From assembly GCA_944381085.1 (NCBI GenBank), contig CALWJX010000006.1, positions 1 to 64,000 of the forward strand: a stretch of DNA of 64,000 nucleotides, written 5' to 3'. Under the pieces are notes generated by a model, which saw only the letters and a program-made list of their open reading frames with translations, was not told the origin of the DNA and ran no database searches. A program made the translations under genes and the position numbers. Of the stretch, positions 43,272 through 51,101 are shown piece after piece (positions within the stretch are counted from its first letter, which is position 1; each line of letters begins with the position of its first letter). The stretch is from an uncultured Clostridia bacterium. GTDB lineage: Bacteria; Bacillota; Clostridia; Oscillospirales; CAG-272.

Positions 43272-43384
43272 ATATTAAGACGACCCCTGTCTCAAAAGAA
43301 GGCGGGGCGCTGCTTGATTTTCCACGGGGAGATAAAATCTCCCGCTGAAGCGTTTGAATGACGGGGCTCAGCCCCATATTGAAC
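43272..43384 (+). repeat. Dispersed triple-hairpin repeat, copy D (most complete)
   Basis: This copy shows the left ATATTAAG, a CCTGTCTC...GGCGGGG block, a GGGGAGAT/ATCTCCC stem (43326-43342) and a perfect GGGGCtcaGCCCC stem near 43363-43375. It lies within the predicted 5' leader of the DUF1015 gene. Confidence 0.8.
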
Positions 43385-43446
43385 AGCGGTCGGTGTTGTT
43401 TAAGTTTTTAAATGATGCGTCGTAGCATAGAGGAGAATATTTATTT

Positions 43447-44712
43447 ATGAATCGGTATTTAATCCCCCGGGACATATATCTGCCGGATTTTGACAAGACA
43501 GACGGCACAAAGTGGGCGTCTGTCGCCTGTGACCAATATACAAGCGAACCGCAGTATTGGGAGGCGGCATATGATTATTCCAAAGACAGCCCGTCAACGC
43601 TGAATCTGATGCTGCCCGAGGCATTTCTGTCTGAATCCGATAAAAGGATACCCGAAATCAACCGCAAGATGAAGGAGTATCTGGAGAGTGTTCTTGTATG
43701 TCACCCGCAAAGTATGATTTACCTTGAGAGAACCCAGTCGGACGGTAAAATACGCCGTGGGATAGTTGGGGCTGTAGATCTTGAAATGTATGATTACAAT
43801 GTGGGTTCCGAGACATTGATTCGCGCGACTGAGGGAACCGTGCTTGAAAGAATACCTCCGAGGGTTGAGGTGAGAAGACATGCCGCGCTTGAGATGCCGC
43901 ACATCATGATGTTGATTGACGACCCGCGAAAAACCGTTATAGAGCCGATATCTGTAAATTCGGATAAATATACCGTAGCGTATGATTTTGACCTTTGGGC
44001 GGGCGCGGGACATGTCTGCGGAAGGTTTATTGACGGAAAAGGAATGACGGATATAGATAAAGCTCTCGGAAATCTTGCTTCGGCTGAGGAGATGAGAAAA
44101 AAATACGGTATTGACTGTCCTCCGCTGCTGTTTGCCGTGGGCGACGGAAATCATTCGCTGGCAAGCGCGAAAGCTTTATATGAGGAAATCAAGGCGGAAA
44201 TAGGGGATAAGGAGGCAAAAAATCACCCTTCGAGATATGCCTTGTGCGAGGTGGTAAACCTGCATGACGACGCGCTTGAGTTTGAGCCGATCTACAGAGT
44301 GGTTTTCGGTGCGGACAGAGAGATTTTTATTTCCGAATTTTCCGAATTTGCGTCGAAGCGCTCAGGTACAGGCGATATCCCCGCACAGAAAATAACATGT
44401 ATTTCAAATAATGAGATCAAGGAGATTTTAATAGAAAATCCCGAAAGCAATCTTGCGGTAGGGAGTGTTCAAACATTCCTTGATGAATTTACAAAAAAAC
44501 ACAGAGACGTTAAAATTGATTACATACACGGTGTTGACAGCGTAAAAGGGCTTGTGGAGAAAAAGAATGCCATAGGACTTCTCTTTGACGGAATGAAAAA
44601 GAACGAACTTTTCAAAACGGTAATTTGTGACGGCGCGCTGCCCAGAAAAACCTTTTCAATGGGACATGCCGCGGACAAGAGGTTTTATATCGAGTGTCGG
44701 AAAATCAGATGA
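43447..44712 (+). CDS. DUF1015 family protein
   Basis: The 421-residue protein resembles the DUF1015 family, common in anaerobic Firmicutes and with no established biochemical role that I can state with confidence. Characteristic segments are WASVACDQYTSEPQYW near the start, a LFAVGDGNHSLASAKALYEE block in the middle and the C-terminal DGALPRKTFSMGHA. GAGGAG precedes the ATG. Its long leader with repeat copy D is unusual among the genes here. Confidence 0.85.
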   Translation: MNRYLIPRDIYLPDFDKTDGTKWASVACDQYTSEPQYWEAAYDYSKDSPSTLNLMLPEAFLSESDKRIPEINRKMKEYLESVLVCHPQSMIYLERTQSDGKIRRGIVGAVDLEMYDYNVGSETLIRATEGTVLERIPPRVEVRRHAALEMPHIMMLIDDPRKTVIEPISVNSDKYTVAYDFDLWAGAGHVCGRFIDGKGMTDIDKALGNLASAEEMRKKYGIDCPPLLFAVGDGNHSLASAKALYEEIKAEIGDKEAKNHPSRYALCEVVNLHDDALEFEPIYRVVFGADREIFISEFSEFASKRSGTGDIPAQKITCISNNEIKEILIENPESNLAVGSVQTFLDEFTKKHRDVKIDYIHGVDSVKGLVEKKNAIGLLFDGMKKNELFKTVICDGALPRKTFSMGHAADKRFYIECRKIR

Positions 44713-44757
44713 CATTTAGGGATTATCCGGCATATAGACGAACAGTTTTTATAAAAA

Positions 44758-44784
44758 AATCAGGGTTGAAGCCCTGATTGTTTT
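44758..44784. terminator. Bidirectional rho-independent terminator
   Basis: AATCAGGG (44758-44765) pairs with CCCTGATT (44772-44779). T-runs follow on both strands. It serves the convergent DUF1015 and alcohol dehydrogenase genes. Confidence 0.8.
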
Positions 44785-44787
44785 ACT

Positions 44788-45948
44788 TCAAAGATACCAC
44801 AATTTTGCAAAACGCTCTGACATTTCCTCAGGTGTAGGAGTACGCGGATTTGCGGGAGTACACCTGTCCTTAAGCGCGGCGGCGGTCATTGTTTCTATTT
44901 TGGAAAAATATTCGTCCTTTTTAAGCTTCGGGACCGCGGCGCTTACATGAGAGGGTATGTTCATTTCAAGCTGCATGTGCTTTATGTAATCTATAAGGGA
45001 CTTGACAGACGATACGTCGTTAAAGTTTCCTATACCGATAACTCTTGCCATGTCTGCATACTTTTTTACACAATACGAGGGATTGGAAAGGTTGTTTGTG
45101 TACTTGTCTATGCCGCAGTTATAGGCGATAATGACAGGGAGAAGTATGGCGTTGGCACGTCCGTGAGGTATATGGAACTGCGCGCCGAGCTGATGTGCCA
45201 TGCCGTGATTGATTCCGAGTGACGCGGAATTAAACGCGATTCCCGCGAGGTTGGATGCAAGGTGCATTTTTTCTCTTGACTCAATATCATGTGTATCGGA
45301 ATATTTGAACGAACGTACAAGGTAATTCTTGCAGAGCTGAGTGGCTCTTTCGGCATACATATCGGAAATGGAGTTTGCATTCGTGCTTACATATGCCTCA
45401 ATAGCGTGTGTCATTACGTCCATTCCGGTGTCCGCGGTAATGGAAGCGGGAACACTTTTTACCATTTCCACATCGAGAATCGCCTCTTCGGGCAGCAGGG
45501 AATTGTCGACTATCGCGTGTTTTATATTTTTTTCCCTGTCGGTAATTACAGAAAAGGAAGTAACTTCGCTGCCCGTTCCGCTTGTGGTGGGGATTGCGAT
45601 AAAATGCGGAAAGTAGTCAGAGTCAATTTTGTTGGCAAACTGCCTGACGCATTTTGAAAGGTCTATTGCCGATCCGCCGCCTACGGCGATGATGCACGGA
45701 GCTTTCACCTTAAGCAGGGCAGTAACTCCTTCTACCACCTTTTCTATGGACGGGTCGGGAACCACATCGGAATAAACAGTATAATTTATATTGGCGGCGT
45801 CAAGATACTTGGTTGCCGACTTTATCAGCCCGCTTGAAACCGTAAACGGGTCTGCTATTATAAACACCTTTTTATATTCTATTTCAGCCAGCCTTGAGAG
45901 GGCATTGTCGCCGAAATAGATATTCGGCTTTATAACAAAGCTTTGCAT
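44788..45948 (-). CDS. Iron-containing alcohol dehydrogenase
   Basis: The 386-residue protein is a type III, Fe-dependent alcohol dehydrogenase similar in form to 1-propanol/butanol dehydrogenases. It has the nucleotide-binding AVGGGSAIDLSK, the TTSGTGSEVTSFSVI segment, and the metal-site region GINHGMAHQLGAQFHIPHGRANAILLP. It would reduce aldehydes to alcohols with NAD(P)H in fermentation. GGAGGTG precedes the ATG. The region upstream holds the tandem hairpin array at 46003-46263, so its promoter probably lies in or next to that array. Confidence 0.93.
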   Translation of the reverse strand: MQSFVIKPNIYFGDNALSRLAEIEYKKVFIIADPFTVSSGLIKSATKYLDAANINYTVYSDVVPDPSIEKVVEGVTALLKVKAPCIIAVGGGSAIDLSKCVRQFANKIDSDYFPHFIAIPTTSGTGSEVTSFSVITDREKNIKHAIVDNSLLPEEAILDVEMVKSVPASITADTGMDVMTHAIEAYVSTNANSISDMYAERATQLCKNYLVRSFKYSDTHDIESREKMHLASNLAGIAFNSASLGINHGMAHQLGAQFHIPHGRANAILLPVIIAYNCGIDKYTNNLSNPSYCVKKYADMARVIGIGNFNDVSSVKSLIDYIKHMQLEMNIPSHVSAAVPKLKKDEYFSKIETMTAAALKDRCTPANPRTPTPEEMSERFAKLWYL

Positions 45949-46002
45949 TATTTGTACACCTCCATGACGTCGAGAGCGTAGCTCTGAACGGTTACATTTA
46001 CC

Positions 46003-46263
46003 TGATTACTTCACGCTGCATACATACAAAAACTGCAGTATGCAGCCGAAAAAATATTATTTAACTTATTACTTCACGCCGTATACAAAAACCCGGACAG
46101 TTTTGCGCGGAGCAAAACTGCGGTATACAGCCGAAAAAATATTATTTAATTTATTACTTTACGCTGTATACAAAAACCCGGACAGTTTTGCGCGGAGCAA
46201 AACTGCGGTATACAGCCGGTATAATAATATTAAATTGATTATTTCACGCTGTATACATTATAT
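46003..46263. repeat. Tandem array of nested hairpins, 85-bp period
   Basis: The anchor ACTTCACGC (variants allowed) occurs at 46008, 46071, 46156 and 46241, giving steps of 63, 85 and 85 bases. Each full unit forms two nested stems: GCYGTATAC with GTATACAGC outside and CAGTTTTGC with GCAAAACTG inside. The two full units are almost identical; the first unit has lost about 22 bases of the inner stem and the last is truncated. The array fills most of the gap between the alcohol dehydrogenase start and the MATE gene end. Nothing else is seen in that gap. Confidence 0.85.
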
Positions 46264-46412
46264 CATAAATTGTCGTACAAGTAAATATACAAAACCAAAA
46301 AAGTTTGTATGAGCCCACAGTTTTTTTTGTGAATTATTATTTGTTGATTAAAGATCATTATATAATTCTGACGCCAAACAGATCGGCAATATGTAACGTA
46401 ATAATATATTCC

Positions 46413-48383
46413 TCACGGTGCATGATTTTTTAAAGGCTGACCGTTTGTTTTTTTTAGATACTCTAAGATTATGTCGGCGCTTGCTTCAAGTCCGACAGAG
46501 CTGTCTATTGTCAGATCGTAACGGTTCTTGTCTCCCCACGTAAGCCCGGAGATATTTTTATAATAAGCCGCGCGCGCGTTATCGGAACGCCGGATATTCG
46601 CCTTTGCAGCTTCCCGTGTATCGCCGTAAACCTCCATTACTCTGCCGATTCTGTACTCAAGCGGAGCGTAAATAAATATACGCACTACATTATCATAGTC
46701 TTTCAATATATAATCCGCGGCCCTGCCGACTATTACGCAGCTGCCGTTATCCGCAATCTTTTCGATTATTTTGTGCTGGGCGACAATGGCGTGCTGAACT
46801 GCTTTTGAACTGAAATACAGATTATGAAGCTTTCTTGGAGAGTTTTTGTTAATGTCTGAAATAAATTCTTTATCCAGCCCGCTTTCCCGAGCGGCAATTT
46901 CTGTCATTTCCTTGTAGTAGAAAGGGATGTTCAGCTTTTCCGCCACAAGCTTGCCTATCTGCTTACCCGACGAGCCGTGTTCTCTCGCGATGGCAATGAT
47001 AACTCCGGGACGCGATTTTTGTATGACGGCTTTCGGCTCTCCGTTCTTTTTCTTTGAAAGGTAAGGGTGTTTCCAGAAGCCGCGGCACATAAAAAAACCC
47101 ACAAGAGAGGTGATGCTGTCGGTTACAGGATAAGTCAGCCAGAAATAATCAAGACCGAAGCGTGAAAAGAGATACGCCAATGGTACGAAAAGCAAAACCG
47201 TTCGTATCACGGTCAGCAGGGTGCTTTTCAGACTTTTTCCCACTGCCTGAAAAAGAACGGGGTATGTAAGAGAGGTGACTAAGGGAATAAAGCTTATTCC
47301 GATAATTCTGAAAGCCGTAATGCCGATGCTTATTACCTCCTCATCGGACGAAAAGAATCTCAGCATCGGCTCGGGAATGATTGCAAAGCAGAGGGTGCCG
47401 AGGAACATCAGCGCCATTCCGAACAGAATTGATATATTCAGGGTCTTTCTGCAACGCTCGGTGTTGCGCGCGGCATAATTAAAGCTTATAATCGGGACTA
47501 TACATGTCTGCATTGCGCCGAGCGGTATAAAGAAGAAGGTCTGCCATTTATAATAAAGACCGAGCACGGTTACCGCCGCGTCGGAGAAAGTGGAGAGAAT
47601 CATATTCAGCCCGAATATATACAGCGTGTATGCCGATTGCATGAGTATATTCGGTATTCCGAGGCGGAATATCTTCGCGACATAATGCGGGTATTTGTTC
47701 AAGCGCGGTGATTTGTAAAATCCTTTTTTCATCACGACCAGCGCGGCTACCGCTTGCCCCGCGACGGTGGCGACGGCGGCGCCCGCGATTCCGGCATCGG
47801 GAAGCCCGAACATTCCGAATATCAGCAGCGGGTCGAGAATAATGTTCGTTATCGCTCCGAGTATCTGCGCGACCATCGGAGTTTTCATATCGCCTCTTGC
47901 CTGGAGCACCTTTGTCCAGACACTTTCAAGAAACAGACCGAAGCTGAACACGCAAACTATTCTGCCGTAAGAAACTACATCGGCGATAACCTCCGGTGAA
48001 TCGGTCTGCATACGCGCGTATGCGGGCATAATCATGTAGCAGATTCCCGCGAATAAAGCCCACAGCGCTATGGCGAGCGGCGTACCTACGCCGGCGTATT
48101 CGTCTGCTTTTTTACCCTGTCCGACGCCGAGTTTTGCCGCCATTACGGTGTTTATCCCGACTCCTGTGCCGACCGCGAGCGCTATCATGAGAAGCTGAAT
48201 CGGGTATATGATTGATAACGCGGTAAGACCCGCGTCCGAATATCTGCCGACAAACACGCTGTCAACTATATTGTACAAAGCCTGAATCAGTTGGGCAAGC
48301 ATAACGGGAGGAGCCATTTTTAAAAGTATCCTGCCTATTTTTTCGGTTCCGAAATAATTACTTTGTTCTTTTAATTCTTCCAT
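46413..48383 (-). CDS. MATE transporter fused to a cytidylate-kinase-like domain
   Basis: The 656-residue protein has two parts. Residues 15-435 are a complete MATE exporter with about 12 membrane helices. Residues 460-656 are a cytosolic P-loop domain of the cytidylate-kinase-like family, with AREHGSSGKQIGKLVAEKL as the P-loop, FYYKEMTEIAA, VIVGRAADYIL and the Arg-rich RRSDNARAAYYK lid. The kinase-like part could bind nucleotides and control transport, or phosphorylate an unknown ligand. The ATG overlaps the marR end by 13 bases and has GAGGAC before it. It forms one operon with marR. Confidence 0.92.
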   Translation of the reverse strand: MEELKEQSNYFGTEKIGRILLKMAPPVMLAQLIQALYNIVDSVFVGRYSDAGLTALSIIYPIQLLMIALAVGTGVGINTVMAAKLGVGQGKKADEYAGVGTPLAIALWALFAGICYMIMPAYARMQTDSPEVIADVVSYGRIVCVFSFGLFLESVWTKVLQARGDMKTPMVAQILGAITNIILDPLLIFGMFGLPDAGIAGAAVATVAGQAVAALVVMKKGFYKSPRLNKYPHYVAKIFRLGIPNILMQSAYTLYIFGLNMILSTFSDAAVTVLGLYYKWQTFFFIPLGAMQTCIVPIISFNYAARNTERCRKTLNISILFGMALMFLGTLCFAIIPEPMLRFFSSDEEVISIGITAFRIIGISFIPLVTSLTYPVLFQAVGKSLKSTLLTVIRTVLLFVPLAYLFSRFGLDYFWLTYPVTDSITSLVGFFMCRGFWKHPYLSKKKNGEPKAVIQKSRPGVIIAIAREHGSSGKQIGKLVAEKLNIPFYYKEMTEIAARESGLDKEFISDINKNSPRKLHNLYFSSKAVQHAIVAQHKIIEKIADNGSCVIVGRAADYILKDYDNVVRIFIYAPLEYRIGRVMEVYGDTREAAKANIRRSDNARAAYYKNISGLTWGDKNRYDLTIDSSVGLEASADIILEYLKKTNGQPLKNHAP

Positions 48384-48832
48384 AATGTTTTACTGTCCTC
48401 TTCAAGCGCGTTTTTTAAAACTCTGTCATATTCGCAGATAAGGGAAATCATTTTTCCGAGTTTGTCTTTGTCCATCGAAAGCACCGCTTTTTCTTCCACT
48501 CTACTGATTGAATCAAGCAAAGGTCGGGCGTAATTTTCACCTTTTTCTGACAATTCAAAGGCTTTTTGACGACCTGTATTGTATTTTAAACTGTCGCGGA
48601 GAAGTCCGTTTTTTAGCATATTAACGATAACATGATTAATTGTCTGTTTGGGCAGCAGATAATTTTCGCATATCTGCTTTTGCGTACAGTAGCCGTTATT
48701 TCGGATGGTATATAAAACCAGCATTTCATTATAGCTTATGTTGTGTTTTTTTGACCACTCCGAATAAATTCCCCGGAATTTGATAATAGCGCGGTTTACA
48801 TCATTCAGCAAAAGCTGTGTTTCTTGCTCCAT
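48371..48832 (-). CDS. MarR family transcriptional regulator
   Basis: The 153-residue protein has the MarR winged-helix layout: NMEMLVLYTI-type helix (YNEMLVLYTIRNNGYCTQ), recognition helix LLPKQTINHVIVNMLKNGLL and the wing with RQKAFELSEKGENYA. MarR proteins bind palindromes and are released by phenolic or drug-like ligands. It lies directly upstream of, and overlaps, the MATE fusion gene, so it most likely represses that exporter. A perfect palindrome (48844-48859) stands between its promoter and its ribosome binding site. Confidence 0.93.
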   Translation of the reverse strand: MEQETQLLLNDVNRAIIKFRGIYSEWSKKHNISYNEMLVLYTIRNNGYCTQKQICENYLLPKQTINHVIVNMLKNGLLRDSLKYNTGRQKAFELSEKGENYARPLLDSISRVEEKAVLSMDKDKLGKMISLICEYDRVLKNALEEDSKTLWKN

Positions 48833-48843
48833 ATAATCCTCCG

Positions 48844-48859
48844 AGTCCCAAATGGGACT
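48844..48859. promoter_or_regulatory. Predicted MarR operator palindrome
   Basis: AGTCCCA-AA-TGGGACT is a perfect inverted repeat 5 bases downstream of the -10 element, covering the likely transcription start and lying just upstream of the GGAGG. This is the place expected for an autoregulatory MarR site. Confidence 0.7.
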
Positions 48860-48864
48860 ATATA

Positions 48865-48893
48865 ATTATACATCTGAAATTATTTTTTGTCAA
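48865..48893 (-). promoter_or_regulatory. Perfect consensus promoter, TTGACA-N17-TATAAT (marR-MATE)
   Basis: On the minus strand TTGACA (complement of 48888-48893) and TATAAT (complement of 48865-48870) have 17-base spacing. It drives the marR/MATE operon. Confidence 0.85.
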
Positions 48894-49089
48894 TAGGCGT
48901 CAAGCGCGGTTCACCCTTGAGAGTAAAACTTTTATAAATAGTTCGGATAAGGTTTATCCGGAAAGGGAAGTGTCGATGTTTACGGACGGTATCAATGGCG
49001 CTCAAACTTGCCTCGCGGGCAAAAGCGTTTTTCGGACACACAATTTTAGCCGGCCCAATTGAGCCGGCTCTCAGATAAGGTATTTACAT

Positions 49090-49818
49090 TTATTCAAATG
49101 AAAAGTTTTTTGCGTACACGGAAAATTCGGTATAGATGCCGTCTTTCGGCTGATAAAACAGGCAGTTTAGGTGCAGTGAGTCGTTTTCCGCGGGCAGGAG
49201 TTCGACCTGACACACAGCCTGACCTACAAAATCGATACCCATTATATCGGAGGGTGAACTGAAAACTATACGATTTTTTAAAACATCGCCTGTATTGTCC
49301 GAATCGACTGTTATGATAAGCGAATCTCCTTCCGTATATGCGTCCTTTGGAGTCGCAAAAAGGCATTTTAGCAACATATCGGTTTTTTCGGCTCCGAATT
49401 TGTTTTTGACCTTTTCAAGCTCTGCTTCATACAAATTCTCTGTTTCACGGCATTTTCTGTAAAGCTTTCCGCAAAATGAGGTTATTTTATCGAACACTTC
49501 CGGGGAAGCCGCGCCGAGCGCCAAGACCCTTACATCCGCCACGCACTCCAAAATTTCCTTTGGCAGATTTTGCTTTATATATTCGATGTTTTCTGTGTTT
49601 GATTGCGTAAATTCCGACGCCGTAAGCTCTTTGTCATATGGTTTTTTCAGAAAACGGCATATTCTTTTTGTCTCGTTTTGATATTCTTTCAGGCATTTTC
49701 TGTACAGAGAGCTGTAATATTCTTCCGAAAAACGCGCGGCTGCCGAGGATTTTGTAAGTGTAAAACAAAATTCTGACAGACTTTTCGTTTTTACATATTC
49801 TATATCAAAGTATTTCAT
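49090..49818 (-). CDS. Hypothetical cytoplasmic protein
   Basis: The 242-residue protein has no signal peptide or membrane segment. It starts MKYFDIEYVKTKSLSEF, is mostly helical to about residue 145 and beta-rich afterwards. It faintly resembles DUF4085-type proteins but I cannot assign it. It follows the small membrane protein gene by 1 base, so the two are surely co-transcribed. A GCCGGC-rich palindrome lies just after its end (about 49050-49070) without a good T-run. Confidence 0.6.
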   Translation of the reverse strand: MKYFDIEYVKTKSLSEFCFTLTKSSAAARFSEEYYSSLYRKCLKEYQNETKRICRFLKKPYDKELTASEFTQSNTENIEYIKQNLPKEILECVADVRVLALGAASPEVFDKITSFCGKLYRKCRETENLYEAELEKVKNKFGAEKTDMLLKCLFATPKDAYTEGDSLIITVDSDNTGDVLKNRIVFSSPSDIMGIDFVGQAVCQVELLPAENDSLHLNCLFYQPKDGIYTEFSVYAKNFSFE

Positions 49819-49819
49819 T

Positions 49820-50098
49820 TTACCTGAATATTTTCAGTACGGTTCTGAAAAAGGAGAGCGCAAGCGTGACAACAACAGCCCCTGCTATCATGTCCGAAAG
49901 TCTGACTTTCAGCTTTGCTTTATAGCTTCCGGTACATGTCGGCTCGCTTTCGGGGTCCGTATAATGCCTTGAGTCTATGCTGATATCGTATTCATCGTAA
50001 GCCTTGTTAAGCTTTCCGGCGCAGGAGACAATATTTTCTTTGATTTTATCGGCACAGCTTACCGCGAAATCTTTTACTTCTTCAAAATTTACAGACAT
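49820..50098 (-). CDS. Small single-pass membrane protein of unknown function
   Basis: The 92-residue protein has a soluble N-terminal part (1-65) and one hydrophobic segment near the C-terminus (about 68-87, IAGAVVVTLALSFFRTV), typical of tail-anchored topology. The family is not recognised. AGGACAGG precedes the ATG. It lies between a carbohydrate-binding lipoprotein gene (37 bases upstream) and the hypothetical gene (1 base downstream). Confidence 0.6.
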   Translation of the reverse strand: MSVNFEEVKDFAVSCADKIKENIVSCAGKLNKAYDEYDISIDSRHYTDPESEPTCTGSYKAKLKVRLSDMIAGAVVVTLALSFFRTVLKIFR

Positions 50099-50135
50099 AA
50101 TTAATTACCTGTCCTTTCATTTTGTAATCGGTGTT

Positions 50136-51050
50136 TTACGGGGTCTGATTGACTATACATCCGTTGTCCACATTGACTGTACCGTCGCAGTTTACCGCCT
50201 GAGACGCGGATTTTATCGTTACGGTAGCTCCGGATGTAACCGTTACATTCTGTGTGGCCTGAATAGCGTCGTCTGTACAGGATACGGTAACTTTGGCGTT
50301 TTCGGTAACCTTGACGAACCCTTTATCCGGTCTGTCTATGGTATCTGCTTTCAGTCCGTCATCCGCGGCTTCTATTACTACCTCGGCGTCGCCGCAGACC
50401 GTAACGCTGTCATTACCCTTAACCGCGTTGTTTACCGCGCTTACCGTAACTTTTCCGTTTTTGATTTCAACGTCGTTTTTACATCCAATGCCGTTGTTGT
50501 AATTTGCGTTGACGATAAGAGAACCTCCGCCTTTAATTGTCAGATCGTCAGATGAGTAAAGACAGGCATTGGGCTTATCTGTGGTTGGGTCAGGGAAGAC
50601 GTAGACTGATGCGTCTGTGAGAGTGTTTACGCTGTCGTTCTGCAAATCAATATCAATCTTATCGGCAGACTTTATATATATGACCGCGGAATCCGAACAA
50701 GAGCCCGTAAAATTATCAAGCACAAGTGTGACTGACTCTGTTTTTTCTACTTCAACCTGTATCTGACCGTCATCGAGCGTGCCGCTTACAGTATAAGTTC
50801 CGGGCTTGACTATTTTATATATCTTACCCTCATGAATTATCGCGCTTGTATCCGAGATTTCACAATCCGTGCCCGAAAAAACAAGCGAAGCGTTGGCTTG
50901 CGATGTGTCGGAGTTGCCGGTCTGGCCGTTATCTGAAGAGGACTGGTCATTTGTATCGGTTTCATCGCTGCCGTCATTTGTCTGACAGGACGCAAGCATA
51001 ATTACAAGAACAAGAGAAGTAAGGCATAAAATGATTTTTTTCAGTTTCAT
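50136..51050 (-). CDS. Carbohydrate-binding lipoprotein, Cthe_2159-like beta-helix
   Basis: The 304-residue protein has a lipoprotein signal peptide ending MLASC (Cys22) and an Asp/Ser/Asn linker. The rest is a repetitive beta-helix with segments such as CLYSSDDLTIKGGGSLIV, NGIGCKNDVEIKNGKVTV and AVKGNDSVTV. This pattern matches the Cthe_2159 (DUF4353) family, described as Ca-dependent, polygalacturonate-binding surface proteins. It probably holds plant polysaccharide at the cell surface. At 304 residues it is shorter than many relatives. GAAAGGA precedes the ATG. Confidence 0.85.
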   Translation of the reverse strand: MKLKKIILCLTSLVLVIMLASCQTNDGSDETDTNDQSSSDNGQTGNSDTSQANASLVFSGTDCEISDTSAIIHEGKIYKIVKPGTYTVSGTLDDGQIQVEVEKTESVTLVLDNFTGSCSDSAVIYIKSADKIDIDLQNDSVNTLTDASVYVFPDPTTDKPNACLYSSDDLTIKGGGSLIVNANYNNGIGCKNDVEIKNGKVTVSAVNNAVKGNDSVTVCGDAEVVIEAADDGLKADTIDRPDKGFVKVTENAKVTVSCTDDAIQATQNVTVTSGATVTIKSASQAVNCDGTVNVDNGCIVNQTP

Positions 51051-51101
51051 ATTCAGAATACCGTTCCTTTCTTGATAAGGAGAGAAAAATCGGATATTTA
51101 A

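Noticed and set aside
46040-46312. 90-codon ORF and possible CRISPR array
   Set aside because: The ORF simply reads through the tandem 85-bp units. The units are contiguous with no unique spacers and no cas genes are nearby, so it is not CRISPR.
49045-49075. GCCGGC-rich palindrome as terminator
   Set aside because: The stem is good but neither strand has a proper T-run; left unassigned.
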